Shown in pieces: positions 54,896 through 63,599 of a DNA stretch of 64,000 bases. Every line of letters begins with the position of its first letter. The stretch's first letter is position 1. Origin of the DNA: Bacteroidota bacterium. GTDB lineage: Bacteria > Bacteroidota > Ignavibacteria > Tepidaquicellales > Tepidaquicellaceae. The position numbers were made by a program, and so were the translations under genes. A model generated the notes under the pieces. It searched no databases and had not been told where the DNA came from. It saw only the letters and a list, made by a program, of their open reading frames with translations. The stretch spans positions 1-64,000 of the forward strand of contig JAFDZO010000005.1 of assembly GCA_018266845.1 (NCBI GenBank), in the 5' to 3' direction.

Positions 54896-57568
54896 CTACT
54901 TCACAAGCATCATTTTCTTTGTGCTCACAAACTCCCCTGCCTGAATTTTGTAAAAATACGTTCCGCTTGATAAACTCTTCGCATTAAATTGAACTGAATA
55001 ATATCCCGCCTCTTTTACTTCATTTACCAATGACGAAACTTCCCTGCCGCTTATATCATAAATTTTCAAAGAAACAAAACTGTTAATTGCTAATTGATAA
55101 TTGATAATTGTAGAAGGATTGAAAGGGTTCGGGTAGTTTTGTGATAATGAGAATTTGCCCGGCACCCCTATCATGACCTCACTGTTCAGCTCGTGATACT
55201 CAAAATTACCGTTGTAGTCTATCTGCTTTAACCGATAGGCATACGAACCCGTTTTTAATCCTCTTTCGATAAATGAATAATTTTGTGTGTGATTTGTAGT
55301 TCCTCTTCCTTCTACATATCCAACTTTCTTCCACCCTATCCCATAAGAACTTCTCTCTATCTCATAACCTTTATTATTTTCTTCCTGTGTAGTGCTCCAG
55401 TTCAAAATAACATCGTTTCCTTTTACAACAGAAGTAAATGATGAAAGCTCTACAGGTAATGTTCTACCGGTAAACAAAGCAAAATATCCTACAGAGTTAC
55501 CGCTCATTGTGGTAAAATTCCCTCCCGCATAAATATCGCTGCTGCTTACAGCAATTGCCCGGATATTAGCATTTGCATTCGCATCCCAAGCAGCATCTGC
55601 ATTTCCATTTGTATTGTTCAGCTTTGCAATAAAATTTCGTGACTGCCCGCCGATTGATGTAAAGCTGCCTCCGGCATAAATATCGGTACCGCTGAGGACT
55701 ATGGAAAAGACACTACTGTTAGAATTCGGATTCCAGGTTACATCTGCATATCCATTTGTATTATTGAGCTTAGCGATACAAACACGTGTCTGTCCGCCGA
55801 TTGTAGTGAAGCTGCCTCCGGCATAAATACCGCTTCCGTTGATTGCAATTGTATTGACATCAGAGTCTGGATTTGGATTCCACGCCCCATCTGCCTGCCC
55901 GTTTGTGTTATTAAGTTTTGCGATACGGTTGCGTGTCTGACCGCCAATTGAAGAAAATATTCCTCCTGCGTAAACATCACTGCCGCTGACGGCAATTGTA
56001 TAGACAATAGAGTTTGCATCAGGATTCCACGAAACGTCTGCATTTCCGGTTGTGTTGTTTAGCTTTGCTATACGATTAAGAGTCTGACCGCCAATTGTTG
56101 TAAAATTACCCCCAGCATAAACTTCACTGCCATTAACAGCAACTGTAAAAATGATATTATTAGCATTCGGATTCCAGGTTGCATCTGCATTTCCGTTTGT
56201 GTTGTTAAGTTTTGCAATACGGTTACGTGTCTGACCTCCGATTGTTGTAAAAGTTCCTCCGACGTAAACATCACTGCCGCTTACGACAATTGAATAGACA
56301 GTATTGTTTGCATTCGCATTCCAGGCTGCATCCAATTGTCCGCTTGTATTGTTCAGCTTTGCGATATAGGTACGAAACTGTCCTCCGATGGAATTAAACA
56401 ATCCTCCTGCATAAACATTGCCGGCGCTCACTGCAATTGTTTGTACACTACCGCCGGCATTTGGATTCCAGGTTACATCTGCATTCCCGTTTGAGTTGTT
56501 CAGCTTTGCGATATAATAACGAGCCATACCTCCAATTGAAGTAAATAATCCTCCTGCGTAAACATCGCTGCCGCTGACGGCAATTGTATTTATGGTGCCG
56601 TCTGAATTTGGAACCCACGCCGCATCTGCATTTCCGTTTGTATTATTCAGCTTTGCAATATATACACTTGTCAACCCGCCTATTGTGATGAAGCTGCCTC
56701 CTGCGTAAACATCACTGCCGCTAATGGCAATTGTATTTACCGTGCTGCTTGCATTTGCATTCCAGGTCGCATCTGCATTTCCATTTGTGTTGTTAAGTTT
56801 TGCTATTCGGTTTCGTGTCTGTCCTCCAATTGAAGTAAAAGTTCCTCCGGCATATATATCGCTGCCGCTGACTGCAATAGTGTTTACTGTATTACCTGCA
56901 TTCGCATTCCATGTTGCATCTGCATTTCCATTTGTGTTGTTAAGTTTTGCTATTCGGTTTCGAGTCTGTCCGCCGATTGTAGTAAAAGTTCCTCCGGCGT
57001 ATATATCACTGCCGCTGACTACAATAGTGTTTACTGTATTACCTGCATTTGCATTCCATGTGGCATCTGCATTTCCGTTTGTGTTGTTCAGCTTTGCTAT
57101 TCGGTTGCGAGTCTGTCCGCCAATAGAGGTGAAAGTTCCTCCGGCGTAAATATCACTGCCGCTAACTGCGATTGAATTGACAGTATTGTTTGCATTAGGA
57201 TTCCAGGCTGCGTCAACCGTTCCATCTGAGTTTATATGCGCAATATTATTTCTGGTGTACGACCCGACTTTTGTAAAAGTGCCCCCTATATACCATCCGC
57301 CGCTTCCGTCAGGCACAGCAGCTTTAATATTTCCGTTTATTTTAGGAAAAGTCAGGTCAGGCAGTTGTGATGTAGTTGTAAGTTTTGCTCCATATCCTGT
57401 ATTGGGACCAACGTAGGTAAAATCTCCCCCTATATAAGTATAATCACCATCTACAGCAATAGTACGTACTAAACCGTTTGTTACCCACAAATCAGGATTA
57501 GGTGTCTGCGCAACTGAAAAGCTGATTACTGAAATTGAAAAAATCATCGTGTAAATAATTTTTATCAT
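54896..57568 (-). CDS. Secreted delta-60-repeat beta-propeller protein with T9SS sorting domain
   Basis: An 890-aa protein with signal peptide MIKIIYTMIFSISVISFSVAQ. Residues about 95-690 consist of twelve ~50-aa units with the consensus A-K-L-N-N-T-N-G-N-A-D-A-T-W-N-x-N-A, then V-x-T-I-A-V-S-G-S-D-I/V-Y-A-G-G, F-T-x-I-G-G-Q-T-R-N-R-I. These are delta-60 (DUF5122) propeller blades. About 700-800 is an FnIII-like unit (ELSSFTSVVKGNDVILNWST) and about 803-890 the T9SS sorting domain ending KMMLVK. Several adjacent units near the N-terminus are almost identical in DNA, indicating recent unit amplification or conversion. Twelve units would make two six-bladed or an open propeller array. Ligand unknown. 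Confidence 0.95.
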   Translation of the reverse strand: MIKIIYTMIFSISVISFSVAQTPNPDLWVTNGLVRTIAVDGDYTYIGGDFTYVGPNTGYGAKLTTTSQLPDLTFPKINGNIKAAVPDGSGGWYIGGTFTKVGSYTRNNIAHINSDGTVDAAWNPNANNTVNSIAVSGSDIYAGGTFTSIGGQTRNRIAKLNNTNGNADATWNANAGNTVNTIVVSGSDIYAGGTFTTIGGQTRNRIAKLNNTNGNADATWNANAGNTVNTIAVSGSDIYAGGTFTSIGGQTRNRIAKLNNTNGNADATWNANASSTVNTIAISGSDVYAGGSFITIGGLTSVYIAKLNNTNGNADAAWVPNSDGTINTIAVSGSDVYAGGLFTSIGGMARYYIAKLNNSNGNADVTWNPNAGGSVQTIAVSAGNVYAGGLFNSIGGQFRTYIAKLNNTSGQLDAAWNANANNTVYSIVVSGSDVYVGGTFTTIGGQTRNRIAKLNNTNGNADATWNPNANNIIFTVAVNGSEVYAGGNFTTIGGQTLNRIAKLNNTTGNADVSWNPDANSIVYTIAVSGSDVYAGGIFSSIGGQTRNRIAKLNNTNGQADGAWNPNPDSDVNTIAINGSGIYAGGSFTTIGGQTRVCIAKLNNTNGYADVTWNPNSNSSVFSIVLSGTDIYAGGSFTSIGGQSRNFIAKLNNTNGNADAAWDANANANIRAIAVSSSDIYAGGNFTTMSGNSVGYFALFTGRTLPVELSSFTSVVKGNDVILNWSTTQEENNKGYEIERSSYGIGWKKVGYVEGRGTTNHTQNYSFIERGLKTGSYAYRLKQIDYNGNFEYHELNSEVMIGVPGKFSLSQNYPNPFNPSTIINYQLAINSFVSLKIYDISGREVSSLVNEVKEAGYYSVQFNAKSLSSGTYFYKIQAGEFVSTKKMMLVK

Positions 57569-57794
57569 AAATCTATTTTTAATTATAGAAAGTGGTGCAG
57601 CGCTAAAAATTTGTGAAAAATAAAATAATCAGCTTGAATACTCCAATTAAAAGTTGAAAGTTTGTGAAATGAAAGTTTCTATAAGGGAGTAATTTTGGGT
57701 TGAAAATGCGCAAAAATAAACATTATTTACATTTTTTTGCAAATACATTGTGAAATGAGTTTAGGATTTAAACAGAAAAGTTAATATTAAAAAA

Positions 57795-59267
57795 ATGAAT
57801 AACTCGGGTCTTATAGAAATTTTAAAAACTTTTACAAAATCAGACTTAAAGGAATTTGATAAATTTCTTAAATCAAGATTTTTAGGAACCGATAATATTA
57901 TTTATAAACTTTATAAAGCTCTTGCAAAGCGCCATCCTGATTTTAAGAAAGAAAAAATTGGAACAGAAGAAATATTTAAAAATATTTATAACGGTAAAGC
58001 TATTAATGCTTCATTGATGAGAAAAAACATTTCAATTTTACAGAAATGTATTGATGAATATTTTTTGCAGATTAGCTCTGAAAAACTTACAAGATTAAAA
58101 AATATTTGCCTGCTTGAAGAATACAGAGTCAGAAATCTTAATAAACAATACAATCTAAAATACAAAGAAATAAAAAGTAAATTTTTTGATAATCAAAAAG
58201 TAGAAAGCGAAATATTCTACAGTTTGATGAATTTTGAAATTGAAACGGCTTCTTCACTCATATTAGTTAATAAGCGGGAGCAGGCTGATTTTGCCATAAA
58301 AAGAGAATACGAGTTCTTTATGTATATGCTTTTCGATAAAATTGAAAATCACTCATCACAGAAAGTAATTTACTCTCAAATGAATAAGAAATTTTCTACT
58401 ATAATTGATAAAGCATTCCTTCCTAATTTTAATTATGACGGCTTCATAAATTCATTAGAAAAAGATGAAACAGAATACGGATTTCTTTTGAAAATTTTTT
58501 ATTACTCTTATAAATGCTATCAGGATATTGGAAACATTCATAACTACCGTATCTTGAAAAAGTTGATATTTGATAATTATACAAAATTAGACGACTACTA
58601 CAAACATGCCTTTCTGCTGAGATTGGCATCTCTGACTTCACCTTTTGTGGATAAACCTGAATACTCGACCGATAGAAATTTTTATCTGAAAGCCATAATA
58701 CAAAACAAACATTACAAGTTACATTTTAACTATTTGCAGGTACCGGTTTTTCTGGAGAGTTTTTACGCCTGTATAAGAGTAGATGATAAAGAATTTGCTA
58801 AAGAACTTCTTGAAAGACACATAAATGAAGTAAATGAGAATTTTCGTGAGAATCTTTATAATTTTTGTATGTGCGGATACTTAATTCATCTAAAAAAGTA
58901 TAAAGAAGCATTAAGTTATAATGTGAAAGTAAAAAAAGAATTTTTTCAGTACAAGAAAATGCTTCAAATTTATCTTTTTGATATTTATTATGCATTAAAT
59001 TACTACGATAATGCTCTTTCAGCATTACAAGCTCTTAAGTATTTTGTTGCAAGCGAAGAAAAATTGGAAGAGAATGTAAAGAAATTATTTTATGAATATT
59101 GCTATTTTGCCAAAAAACTACTGGAAATAAAAACAAATTCCTATACGGAAAAAGAAATGAAAACTAAAGCTAAAGATTTACTGAATGAATTAAACGCTAA
59201 TAAAGAAGTAACAAAAAGAAATTCCTTAGTTGAAAAATTGAATGAAATAATAAACTCAAAAAAATAA
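57795..59267 (+). CDS. Uncharacterised cytoplasmic helical-repeat protein
   Basis: A 490-aa protein with no signal peptide or membrane segment. The start MNNSGLIEILKTFTKSDLKEFDKFL, followed by KLYKALAKRHPDF, resembles a family seen repeatedly in Ignavibacteria-type genomes. The rest is alpha-helical and rich in K, Y, F and N, compatible with TPR-like repeats (for example YKEALSYNVKVKKEFFQY, YYDNALSALQALKYF). The gene is more AT-rich than the surface genes. It is divergent from the delta-60 gene across 226 bp. No function can be assigned. Confidence 0.85.
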   Translation: MNNSGLIEILKTFTKSDLKEFDKFLKSRFLGTDNIIYKLYKALAKRHPDFKKEKIGTEEIFKNIYNGKAINASLMRKNISILQKCIDEYFLQISSEKLTRLKNICLLEEYRVRNLNKQYNLKYKEIKSKFFDNQKVESEIFYSLMNFEIETASSLILVNKREQADFAIKREYEFFMYMLFDKIENHSSQKVIYSQMNKKFSTIIDKAFLPNFNYDGFINSLEKDETEYGFLLKIFYYSYKCYQDIGNIHNYRILKKLIFDNYTKLDDYYKHAFLLRLASLTSPFVDKPEYSTDRNFYLKAIIQNKHYKLHFNYLQVPVFLESFYACIRVDDKEFAKELLERHINEVNENFRENLYNFCMCGYLIHLKKYKEALSYNVKVKKEFFQYKKMLQIYLFDIYYALNYYDNALSALQALKYFVASEEKLEENVKKLFYEYCYFAKKLLEIKTNSYTEKEMKTKAKDLLNELNANKEVTKRNSLVEKLNEIINSKK

Positions 59268-59370
59268 TTAATATATAATAAAAATTAAAATAGTGAGCTT
59301 AACAATTAATACCTCAATGCAATTTAATCTTCTCTTAAAATCGGGAAATAAAAAAATTTTGATGCTCACA

Positions 59371-59402
59371 AAAAAAATGCCCCACATTTCTGCGAGGCAT
59401 TT
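59371..59402 (-). terminator. Rho-independent terminator of the response-regulator gene
   Basis: On the minus strand, AAATGCCTCGC pairs imperfectly with GTGGGGCATTT around AGAAAT, then T7. Nearly the same stem as at 54833. Confidence 0.8.
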
Positions 59403-59455
59403 CAAATTTCATTCGTCTTTCCTGTCAACTAACAACTAATAACCGGCAACTAAAA

Positions 59456-60841
59456 TCATCCCGTCATCACTTCATCCACGTCAATTCCCAGCTTAGCAAT
59501 CTTCTGTCTGAGGCTCACCGGATGGAAATTTATGCTCCTTGCTGTGGCTGCAACGTTGCCCTTATTCAGCTTCAAATGCTTGATTATAAACTTCACCTCA
59601 AAGTCCTTAATTAGCTTATTTTTATTCTCGTTATAGTCATTTGTTGAAAGAATTTCCTTATCCTCCATTTTACCGATTATATTCTTCGGCAGAAGGTCTG
59701 TAGTTATCACACCCGTATCGCAAAGGATAGTCGCCCGCTCAGCAACGTTCTTAAGCTCACGGATATTTCCGGGCCAGGTGTAATTAATAAGCAGCGACTT
59801 CACCTCATTATCAATCTTCTTCACGTTCTTATCGTTGTTTTTCGCAAACTCCGATACGAACTTATTAAAATAGAATAAAATATCTTCCGTTCTATCCTTC
59901 AGGTCCGGCAAGTGGAATTCAAACACATTTAATCTGTAATACAAGTCCTCTCTGAACTTCCCTTCTTCAATCATTCTCTTTAAATCTCTATTGGTTGCAG
60001 CAAGTATTCGGACATTCGAAGAGATAATTCTCGTATCGCCCACACGGCTGAACTGCCTTTCCTGTAATACCCTTAGCAGCTTCACTTGAAGCATTGTATC
60101 AATCTCTCCTATTTCATCCAGAAAGATTGTTCCGTTATCTGCAATCTCAAAATATCCCTTGTGGTCTTTAATCGCACCCGTAAACGAACCCTTCACATGC
60201 CCGAAAAGCTCGCTCTCCAAAAGCTGCTCAGGAATAGCTGCGCAGTTCACAACCACAAACTGCGAGTCTGCCCTGTTGCTGTTTTTGAAAATATACTTCG
60301 CCAGCACTTCCTTACCCGTTCCGTTAGAGCCGGTTATTAATATAGTCGAGTCAGACTTTGCCACTTTAATGGCTTCCTTCAGAATATTTTTTATCTCGTT
60401 GCTTTCCGTCAAATACGTGAATTCCGGGTTCTCCACCCTCTCCAATTGCTGCTTGAGGAGCATATTTTCCTTCACCAGATTCATTCTTTCGATGCCGCGC
60501 TTTACAGAAAGCAGCAGCTCTTCCTTATCAACAGGTTTAGTAAGATAATCAAAAGCACCCAGCTTAATGGACTCCACCGCAGCACGAATGGAGATGAACG
60601 CTGTTATCAAAATCACCACAGAGTCAGGCGCAAACTTAATTATTTCCTTCGTAAGCTCGATGCCGTTCATGCCCGGCATGTTGAAATCCGTCAGAACAAT
60701 ATCAAACTTCACACGCTTAATTACGTCAAGCGCAGATTCGCCGTCGTTTGCAGTAGAAACAGTATGCCCCGCCTGCTCAAGCACGCTTTTGATAATTGTT
60801 ACCGAAATTATTTCGTCGTCAACGACAAGTATTTTTGCCAT
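59456..60841 (-). CDS. NtrC-family sigma-54-dependent response regulator
   Basis: A 461-aa protein with three domains. Receiver 1-120: acidic pocket D8/D9, phospho-acceptor D52, switch T80 and K102. AAA+ about 142-370: Walker A GSNGTGKE at 171-178, sigma-54 contact loop GSFTGA at 218-223 (Ser in place of the usual first Ala), Walker B TIFLDEIGE at 238-246, and WPGNIREL. C-terminal Fis-type helix-turn-helix about 415-455 (NKGNVAATARSINFHPVSLRQKI). On phosphorylation such proteins oligomerise upstream of -24/-12 promoters and drive open-complex formation by sigma-54 polymerase. No histidine kinase is adjacent, so it is an orphan in this window. Target genes are not evident. Confidence 0.95.
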   Translation of the reverse strand: MAKILVVDDEIISVTIIKSVLEQAGHTVSTANDGESALDVIKRVKFDIVLTDFNMPGMNGIELTKEIIKFAPDSVVILITAFISIRAAVESIKLGAFDYLTKPVDKEELLLSVKRGIERMNLVKENMLLKQQLERVENPEFTYLTESNEIKNILKEAIKVAKSDSTILITGSNGTGKEVLAKYIFKNSNRADSQFVVVNCAAIPEQLLESELFGHVKGSFTGAIKDHKGYFEIADNGTIFLDEIGEIDTMLQVKLLRVLQERQFSRVGDTRIISSNVRILAATNRDLKRMIEEGKFREDLYYRLNVFEFHLPDLKDRTEDILFYFNKFVSEFAKNNDKNVKKIDNEVKSLLINYTWPGNIRELKNVAERATILCDTGVITTDLLPKNIIGKMEDKEILSTNDYNENKNKLIKDFEVKFIIKHLKLNKGNVAATARSINFHPVSLRQKIAKLGIDVDEVMTG

Positions 60842-61334
60842 AAAAATTAATTTTCAGTTGCCGGTTCTTCGTTGCCGGCTGGAATTGTTTTGTTATCAGT
60901 TGACTGAATGTATCAGTTCTGAATATAAACCGGAAAATTTTTCTGCTAATTTCAACACTCATTCTCAATACCCACTACTCAATACTCAATACTCAATACA
61001 ATCAACAAAACTAAAAATAAGCAATCAAACTATGCTTTACAATCCTATTTTCCTGTTTTGCAGAAAAAAAATAGTTTAGCTACTAATCAAAATTTCCTCA
61101 AAAATACAATATTTCACATTTCATGCCAAAAACCATAGTTTAATCACTACAAATAAACTATGGTTATTTCAATTTATTAATTAGTGTGTATAGAATAAGG
61201 GAAATACAACATATATCCTTATACTATAAAAAAGGTGCTCACAAACGCGTGTAAATACTTCACCACATCTGGAAAGAACATCCGGTTTAGAATTTTTGAA
61301 AGAATTATTCATATAAGTAGTTTAGATTAAATTA
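60842..61334. other. Intergenic region between response regulator and membrane-anchored protein
   Basis: A short 7-bp tandem repeat ACTCAAT (three units) lies near 60975-60998, and the inverted repeat 61126-61165 is listed as a terminator. No coding sequence is recognised. The promoter of the response regulator should be here. Confidence 0.5.
61126..61165 (-). terminator. Perfect 12-bp inverted repeat, probable terminator
   Basis: AACCATAGTTTA (61131-61142) and TAAACTATGGTT (61154-61165) are perfect inverted repeats around ATCACTACAAA. On the minus strand the stem is followed by TTTTT, so it could end the 61335 transcript about 170 bp after its stop. An operator is the alternative. Confidence 0.5.
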
Positions 61335-62120
61335 TTAACATTCAATAATTTTATCATCAGTTTTGACATTCCATTTCTCACGGTCAAAATTTTCCTTTAA
61401 ACCTGCTAATTCACTATCTTTCTTCCTCTTCTCACTTGTATCCTGTTTTACCTCAAACCATTCTCTCAGAAGAATAATTCTTGAATAGATGATCACATCT
61501 TCAATTATTTTTTGTGCCATTGCTGAACTCGTTTCTAGTTCTTTTAACAAATATGTAGGTTCTTTTTTAATGTTCGGAAAATCAATTGTAATCATTGTAG
61601 TTTTAAACAACTCTTCCAGTAGAAATTTTAAATGATCAAATCCATCTTTATCAGAATTTATAAGCAATCTCAACTTGTGATAAACAGTCTCAAGTTCAGT
61701 ATTTTTTTGAAAAAAATGTTCGTAAGCAGTAAACCTGGTATTTCTTGCCTTTGTTTCATCTTCTTTGCATTTAACTTTATTGAAATTTAGCTTATGGATC
61801 TCCTGAATTTTTTTAACTAACAACTGAACATCCATGAAAAAATTTCCAGTAAGTGAAACGAAACGGCTAAGAGTTTCGCGTGTATCATTTATCCAAGCTT
61901 GTTTAAATTTTGAAGTTGACGTAGCAATTATATTTTTATTTCCTAAAAAGTAATTTATCAGAATTGTTGCAATTGCTAATGCAATTAAAGAAAAATCCTT
62001 TGCCAACTCTATGATGGATAGTTCGGAGGCACTTTTTAAATTCAAATATAAAGTATCGGGAATTATCTTGAGACTATCATTCATTTGGCTGACGAGTAAT
62101 ACTACATTTGTTATTATCAT
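61335..62120 (-). CDS. Uncharacterised membrane-anchored helical protein
   Basis: A 261-aa protein. One hydrophobic segment lies at about residues 42-60 (KDFSLIALAIATILINYFLG). The remainder is charged and helical, with FKQAWINDTRETLSRFVS right after the membrane segment. That Q-A-W-I-N-x-x-R-E pattern is common in single-pass proteins of unknown function in many bacteria. C-terminal cytoplasmic coiled-coil-like helices (EWFEVKQDTSEKRKKDSELA) are likely. A start at the internal Met13 would remove a weakly hydrophobic N-terminal stretch and is possible. No catalytic motif is seen. Confidence 0.82.
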   Translation of the reverse strand: MIITNVVLLVSQMNDSLKIIPDTLYLNLKSASELSIIELAKDFSLIALAIATILINYFLGNKNIIATSTSKFKQAWINDTRETLSRFVSLTGNFFMDVQLLVKKIQEIHKLNFNKVKCKEDETKARNTRFTAYEHFFQKNTELETVYHKLRLLINSDKDGFDHLKFLLEELFKTTMITIDFPNIKKEPTYLLKELETSSAMAQKIIEDVIIYSRIILLREWFEVKQDTSEKRKKDSELAGLKENFDREKWNVKTDDKIIEC

Positions 62121-62227
62121 TTTTTATAATTTATTGTTTTTTAAATTTCCGCAGCGCTAATAATACTAAAAAACAATAAATTCTGCCGAGAAAAATTTTT
62201 TAAATTGTTGGTAAATGTCTTACAATA

Positions 62228-62258
62228 AAAAAAGCGCTCCCTCTTCAGAAAGCGCCTA
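62228..62258 (-). terminator. Probable minus-strand terminator
   Basis: On the minus strand, GCGCTTTC and GGGAGCGC pair imperfectly around TGAAGA, then T7. It is about 300 bp past the stop at 62562, so its gene is uncertain. Confidence 0.5.
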
Positions 62259-62273
62259 TGCTTTTTTCCCTCT

Positions 62274-62299
62274 CGTTCCTACGCTCCCGCGTGGGAACG
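62274..62299. repeat. Intergenic hairpin CGTTCC...GGAACG
   Basis: CGTTCCTACGC-TCC-CGCGTGGGAACG: a widespread bacterial intergenic palindrome type with a TCC loop like those at 54143-54244. Confidence 0.8.
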
Positions 62300-62491
62300 A
62301 AAACCACAACTCTCCGCCGCGCACAAAACTTATCCCCTCCCCTTACCAAGAAGGGTCAGGGAGGTTAGCAGGAAGAACTATGATATGCTCTTACCTAATA
62401 ATTTATAGCAACCACTTCACCGTCATCATTAATGAGAAAAAGAACATTGTTAACAATAATTAAAAACGTTAATCATTTTCAGTGTAAAGAG

Positions 62492-62531
62492 AGGAGTTAG
62501 CGGGAAAAAATAGGAGTTAGCGGGAAAAAAT
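62492..62531. repeat. 20-bp tandem duplication
   Basis: AGGAGTTAGCGGGAAAAAAT occurs twice head to tail, 31 bp before the minus-strand stop at 62562. Confidence 0.9.
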
Positions 62532-62561
62532 GGAAAATTATCTTAAGTGAAACAAAAATCC

Positions 62562-63455
62562 TTAGCGAAAATACTCATATTTGAAAAGCAGGTCAAACTC
62601 AGTATTGTCAAAATCATTTTTATAAGTTTTTTTTATCAACTGACCTTTATCATCATAATAAAAAAACCTTCTGTAAATAATTTCATTTTTATCTCTGAAG
62701 AATTGTGATTCTATTAATCTTTTATTTTTTAAAATATAAATATTACCATAAGTTTGATTTTCATCGTAAGAAACCTTAATTGTATCTGCATTATATTTTA
62801 TTTTTATAAAACCATAATAGTTTTTTCCTTTAAGTAAAATTTCCTTTTTGTCTTTGCTATATTCTATATTAGTAGTATCGGGTTTATCCATACTTGAATA
62901 AATAAAAATATGGTCTTCAGCAAAAATGTACTTTTGTAGTAAATTGTTTTGATTATAAAATAAATCATATTTAAAATGCGAAGTCGAGTCAATTTCACCT
63001 GAAATTGATGAAATGTTATCGCCAATGTAATCAAATAAAATTTTTGCGCTGACTTTTTTTAGCACAGTAGCATCAGATTTATAGTCGTATAAATTTTTTT
63101 CACCTGATGATGTAACCGAGATTAAATTATTTCTGGAATTATAATGGTAAACAAAGTACTCACTATAACCTTTGAATAAATCACTGGATTGAGTCACTAA
63201 ACCGTTTGTATCAATGTAAAATATTTCATTATTAATACTATCCCTTACGTTGTAACAATAAATCTTAGATACCTTGTTTTGTTTAAGAAGCTCTCTGTCT
63301 TTTTGCAATACTTCTTTAAATATTATAATATTAAACGGGACTTCATATCCAAGTGTAGTCCGCCTAATATCATATGCATCTTCATACTGGGCAAATGCAC
63401 CTCGAGAAGAAAAAATTATAAGAAAAGTAATTAAGTACTTTGTGAAGTATTTCAT
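62562..63455 (-). CDS. Secreted YD-repeat-like protein of unknown function
   Basis: A 297-aa protein with signal peptide MKYFTKYLITFLIIFSSRGAFAQ. The mature part is a series of short beta-strand units (EIFYIDTNGLVTQSSDLF, YFVYHYNSRNNLISVTSSGE, FKYDLFYNQNNLLQKYIF, RRFFYYDDKGQLIKKTY) with the Y-D/N-x-x-G/N-x-L-I pattern of YD/RHS-like repeats. It has no toxin domain and no sorting domain. The region is very AT-rich. The partial gene at the window end is of the same kind. A protein-interaction or wall-associated role is a guess only. Confidence 0.85.
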   Translation of the reverse strand: MKYFTKYLITFLIIFSSRGAFAQYEDAYDIRRTTLGYEVPFNIIIFKEVLQKDRELLKQNKVSKIYCYNVRDSINNEIFYIDTNGLVTQSSDLFKGYSEYFVYHYNSRNNLISVTSSGEKNLYDYKSDATVLKKVSAKILFDYIGDNISSISGEIDSTSHFKYDLFYNQNNLLQKYIFAEDHIFIYSSMDKPDTTNIEYSKDKKEILLKGKNYYGFIKIKYNADTIKVSYDENQTYGNIYILKNKRLIESQFFRDKNEIIYRRFFYYDDKGQLIKKTYKNDFDNTEFDLLFKYEYFR

Positions 63456-63599
63456 AAAATACTATTCATATCTTGATTTGAAAGTAATTGAATTTAATAT
63501 TATGAGTATAAAAAAAAACAATTCTTAGGAAATAAATGTCTTCTCATTTTTCATTTTTTTAAACAGAATTGGAAATAAAGATTACATTAATAAAAAAAT

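Larger units (their letters stand above)
62121..62561. other. Intergenic region with hairpins and a 20-bp tandem repeat
   Basis: Minus-strand terminator 62228-62258, hairpin 62274-62299, and a 20-bp tandem duplication 62492-62531. Positions 62330-62370 resemble the dispersed CCCTCC...GGGAGGTTAG repeat. No gene is recognised; an 82-codon open frame across these repeats is not credible. Confidence 0.55.

Noticed and set aside
62215-62463. 82-codon open frame
   Set aside because: Composed of a terminator, the CGTTCC hairpin and a dispersed repeat; low-complexity product.
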